A stretch of DNA of 7,947 nucleotides from Acidobacteriota bacterium (GTDB taxonomy: Bacteria; Acidobacteriota; Blastocatellia; Pyrinomonadales; Pyrinomonadaceae): contig JAFBAJ010000386.1 of NCBI GenBank assembly GCA_019247865.1, forward strand, positions 1 through 7,947. Direction: 5' to 3'. The stretch's first letter is position 1; the number at the start of each line of letters is the position of its first letter. A model generated the notes under the pieces. It did no database searches, had not been told where the DNA came from, and saw only the letters and a program-made list of their open reading frames with translations. Positions 5,961 through 7,947 of this stretch are shown here, in pieces. Both the position numbers and the translations under genes were made by a program.

Positions 5961-6491
5961 TCAATTCTTGAAATCAATCACTAGACGTGAAGGGTTGGAC
6001 AACTGCTGCACGCGAAAGGGCGTGCGTTTTCTGAGGCCGATGGCGAACGAGAGATAGCCTTCAAACCATTCGGAGTTCCTGATCTCTGTCACGAGCCCGG
6101 CGCGCACTTTGTTTCGTGGCAGGTCGACGATCTTCTTCGCGGCATCATTCTCGTCCGGATAAGAGATGGTGAAGAACTGCACGACGACGAAAGCCCTGCC
6201 GCTCATCCTCAGGTTTTCGCCGGAGTAGTCCTCAATCGGCGGCTTCTCGAAATGGACGCTGTAATTGGGCACCTCGCCGTCGAACTCAAAGACCACGCGG
6301 TCAAAGCCCTTCTGCTTCGCGACGCGCATGACGTTAAAGCTGGACGAGTTGCGCCCGTCGCGCACCACGCTCGCGGTCGTCCAGACATTTAATTTCCCGG
6401 TCGTGTTACTCGTTGACTGCGCCAGCGCGCTCGCGCCGCAAGTCATGACCAGCGCCAAAGCGAGGCAGACAATTTTGCGAGACAGGTTCAT
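5961..6491 (-). CDS. Secreted AMIN-like domain protein
   Basis: A 176-residue exported protein. Residues 1-24 form a clear signal peptide: basic MNLSRK, hydrophobic core, cleavage probably after ALA24. The mature part resembles the AMIN-like beta-sandwich, with RVVFEFDGEVPNYSVHFEKPP (65-85), YSGENLRMSGRAFVVVQF (89-106) and a terminal PSRLVIDFKN (167-176). Known AMIN-type domains bind cell-envelope polymers or place proteins at the envelope, so a periplasmic or outer-surface role is inferred. The open frame extends to an ATG at 6509. The start at 6491 fits better, because GGAGAAG (complement of 6501-6507) then serves as ribosome binding site and the signal peptide has the usual short basic end. 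The VOC gene follows after 5 bases; the secreted-protein gene upstream ends 48 bases before. The domain call is by remembered pattern and should be confirmed by profile search. Confidence 0.75.
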   Translation of the reverse strand: MNLSRKIVCLALALVMTCGASALAQSTSNTTGKLNVWTTASVVRDGRNSSSFNVMRVAKQKGFDRVVFEFDGEVPNYSVHFEKPPIEDYSGENLRMSGRAFVVVQFFTISYPDENDAAKKIVDLPRNKVRAGLVTEIRNSEWFEGYLSFAIGLRKRTPFRVQQLSNPSRLVIDFKN

Positions 6492-6539
6492 CAGTATTTT
6501 CTTCTCCATCGTTTATTGAATGAATGTGATTGTAACGGC

Positions 6540-7427
6540 TCAATCCCCGAATCCCAATCTTTTTCTTCCGCGCTCCAGGCGTTTCAGCTCGGCCCCGCCG
6601 TCCAGATAGCGATAGGCTCCGCGCTGCCAGCCGATGCTCAGACGAAAGTTCTGCGTGCTCTTACGGCCGGGCGTGTCACAGTCTGCGTGAAATTTCGTCC
6701 CGACCTGCTTGATATCGAACACGATGTCGCGGTAACCGTTGTGGCGGCTCTGGCTCGTGTCAATGTCGCCCGTCTCAGCGATCTCTGCACGGCACACACG
6801 GCCGTAATAGAGCGACGGCAATCCATCGAAGAGGCTCTGTACTTTCCCTCGGCCAACATGCAGCAGGGCAAAGGCCGTGAAAGTCTCGCCCGCGTTGAAG
6901 TGCTGGTATCGAACGAGCACTGCATCGTCGTTCGGATGCAGGTGCAGGTCGCCGAGAAACGTCGTGAAGCGGTCGCCGGAGACATCAACCGCGTCGAGCA
7001 GGCGCGGCTGCTTCCCGACCTCATAGAGCGCGAACACGTTCAGCTCGCCCCACGGGAAACCGAGCTGCGCGTCCGAAGTCACATTGATAAAGAGCAGGAG
7101 CGCCCTTTCGCCATTCGCGCGAACCCACGCGCCGTCCACAGCCTTGACCTGCATCTCTCCAACATAAGCCTGCGGCTCGTCCTCTGCGTAGAGGGTTCTG
7201 ATCCTGACGCTCGATCCGGCCTTGCCGTCATCCGCGGACAGGTCTGTGAAGATGAGGCGCAGCAGGTCCAGATAGGTCGTCGTCGATCTGTCGCTGATGC
7301 GTTGTCCGAAATCTTCTATGTGTAAGACTTCGGCGGACGCGTTCGACGCGAGCAGCAGGAGCAACGACAGGAGGCACGCTCGCAGAGCCTTTGTAATCAG
7401 GTTCGGGTGTCGGCTCATCAACTTCAT
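6540..7427 (-). CDS. Secreted protein of unknown function
   Basis: I do not recognise this 295-residue protein. It begins with a signal peptide (about 1-32: basic MKLMSRHPNLITKALR, a Leu run, then ASNASA before Glu33). The mature part alternates short hydrophobic strands and acidic turns, for example RALLLFINVT, LNVFALYEVG, DDAVLVRYQHF and ETFTAFALLHVG, which suggests an all-beta fold. A two-cysteine stretch (VCRAEI and HADCDT, about 60-70 residues from the end) could form a disulfide in the periplasm. No catalytic triad or metal motif is evident. The frame stays open upstream to a TTG at 7457. The ATG at 7427 gives a normal signal peptide; an in-frame ATG at 7418 is equally possible. The protein's stop lies 48 bases before the AMIN-like start, so both exported proteins may share a transcript. 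Confidence 0.75.
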   Translation of the reverse strand: MKLMSRHPNLITKALRACLLSLLLLLASNASAEVLHIEDFGQRISDRSTTTYLDLLRLIFTDLSADDGKAGSSVRIRTLYAEDEPQAYVGEMQVKAVDGAWVRANGERALLLFINVTSDAQLGFPWGELNVFALYEVGKQPRLLDAVDVSGDRFTTFLGDLHLHPNDDAVLVRYQHFNAGETFTAFALLHVGRGKVQSLFDGLPSLYYGRVCRAEIAETGDIDTSQSRHNGYRDIVFDIKQVGTKFHADCDTPGRKSTQNFRLSIGWQRGAYRYLDGGAELKRLERGRKRLGFGD

Positions 7428-7492
7428 CTCAAATGAAAAGGGAAGTGCGCTCGTCAAATGTTCGACGGGCAGGAAAGCTCCTGGCGGATTGG

Positions 7493-7947
7493 CTACTCAA
7501 AGCGCTGGTAATGTACCTCATGTCTGCGATACGCGTTAAGCCAATTTTGTTTGACCCGCCGCACGTGCCTGCTCACGCGTAACTTCTTCCCGCGCCAGAA
7601 GTCTTCGGGAGTGAGCGCGTACACAGGCTTTGCACAGGAGCCGACGGTGCCTTCATCCGGCTCTTTCAGGCAGGCGAGGTCGAAGAAACGTGCCTCACGG
7701 CGAATGATGAGCGTGAGGAGGTCAAAGCAGGCCGCGCCGACCGTCACAGTCCAGCGGTCTCCGTTCGCGTCGGCGTAGTTCGTCCCCACGTTCAGCAGTC
7801 GCGTGTCGTCCAGATGAGCGATGAGCAGCGGGATGGCTTTCTCTTTGAGAGCGAAGATGCGTTGAATCTCCGGCTCCGGCGTGAAGATATACATTCCGTC
7901 GTCGCCGTAAACCCCTGCGACATGTTTTGAGTCGACCAGCGCCGAGA
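7493..7947 (-). CDS. 5'-truncated protein of unknown function
   Basis: The frame is open to the right edge, so the N-terminus is missing; 150 residues remain. An ATG at 7894 is internal, not a likely start: the codons before it read as ordinary protein (LVDSKHVAGVYGDDG) and run straight into MYIFTPEPEIQRIFALKEKAIPLL. The segment ALKEKAIPLLIAHLDDTR resembles one HEAT-type helical repeat, but a single unit is weak evidence. The remainder contains two cysteines (ACFD, GSCAKP) and a basic C-terminus with a cluster of Arg/His (RVSRHVRRVKQNW, YRRHEVHYQRFE). I do not recognise the family. It stops 65 bases before the start of the secreted 295-residue protein, with no terminator between, so it may be upstream in the same transcript. 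Confidence 0.75.
   Translation of the reverse strand, partial: SALVDSKHVAGVYGDDGMYIFTPEPEIQRIFALKEKAIPLLIAHLDDTRLLNVGTNYADANGDRWTVTVGAACFDLLTLIIRREARFFDLACLKEPDEGTVGSCAKPVYALTPEDFWRGKKLRVSRHVRRVKQNWLNAYRRHEVHYQRFE

Noticed and set aside
6516..7325. 269-residue plus-strand open frame
   Set aside because: Antisense to the secreted 295-residue protein, which has a signal peptide and sensible strand pattern. The plus-strand product is a typical shadow.

Overview
The window reads as ordinary chromosomal DNA from a GC-rich bacterium. The mix of a long-form SerA with an ACT domain, a DUF2834 protein, an AMIN-like secreted protein and several exported or membrane proteins I do not recognise suggests Acidobacteriota, perhaps Blastocatellia. 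That placement is an inference from gene content, not from a marker gene.

Layout. Bases 1-250 hold the 3' end of, or a small, acidic hydrophilic plus-strand reading frame. Bases 251-505 are AT-richer and probably non-coding; they carry a nearly perfect 43-base palindrome with a decayed relative just upstream. A plus-strand gene for a membrane protein of unknown function (506-940) follows. It meets a corA-type Mg2+/Co2+ transporter gene (937-1953, minus) tail to tail, with the two stop codons overlapping. A 202-base divergent intergenic region separates corA from serA (2156-3760, plus), which encodes D-3-phosphoglycerate dehydrogenase, the entry step of serine synthesis.

From 3772 to the right edge every gene is on the minus strand. 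In transcription order (right to left) they are: a 5'-truncated protein of unknown function; a secreted 295-residue protein of unknown function; a secreted AMIN-like domain protein; a VOC-fold protein only 5 bases behind it; a family-2 SAM-dependent O-methyltransferase; a 93-base inverted-repeat element built from CGCAAAGG octamers; a DUF2834 membrane protein; and an 89-residue membrane protein overlapping it by 14 bases. The AMIN-like/VOC pair and the DUF2834/89-residue pair look translationally linked. The rest are simply close together and I see no shared pathway.

Several starts should be moved from the longest open frame: serA to 2156, DUF2834 to 4345, VOC to 5955, AMIN-like to 6491 and the secreted 295-residue protein to 7427. 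No RNA gene, CRISPR array, transposase, phage gene or defence system is visible. The most unusual signals are the two inverted-repeat elements (251-334 and 4369-4461). I see no convincing new multi-gene system.
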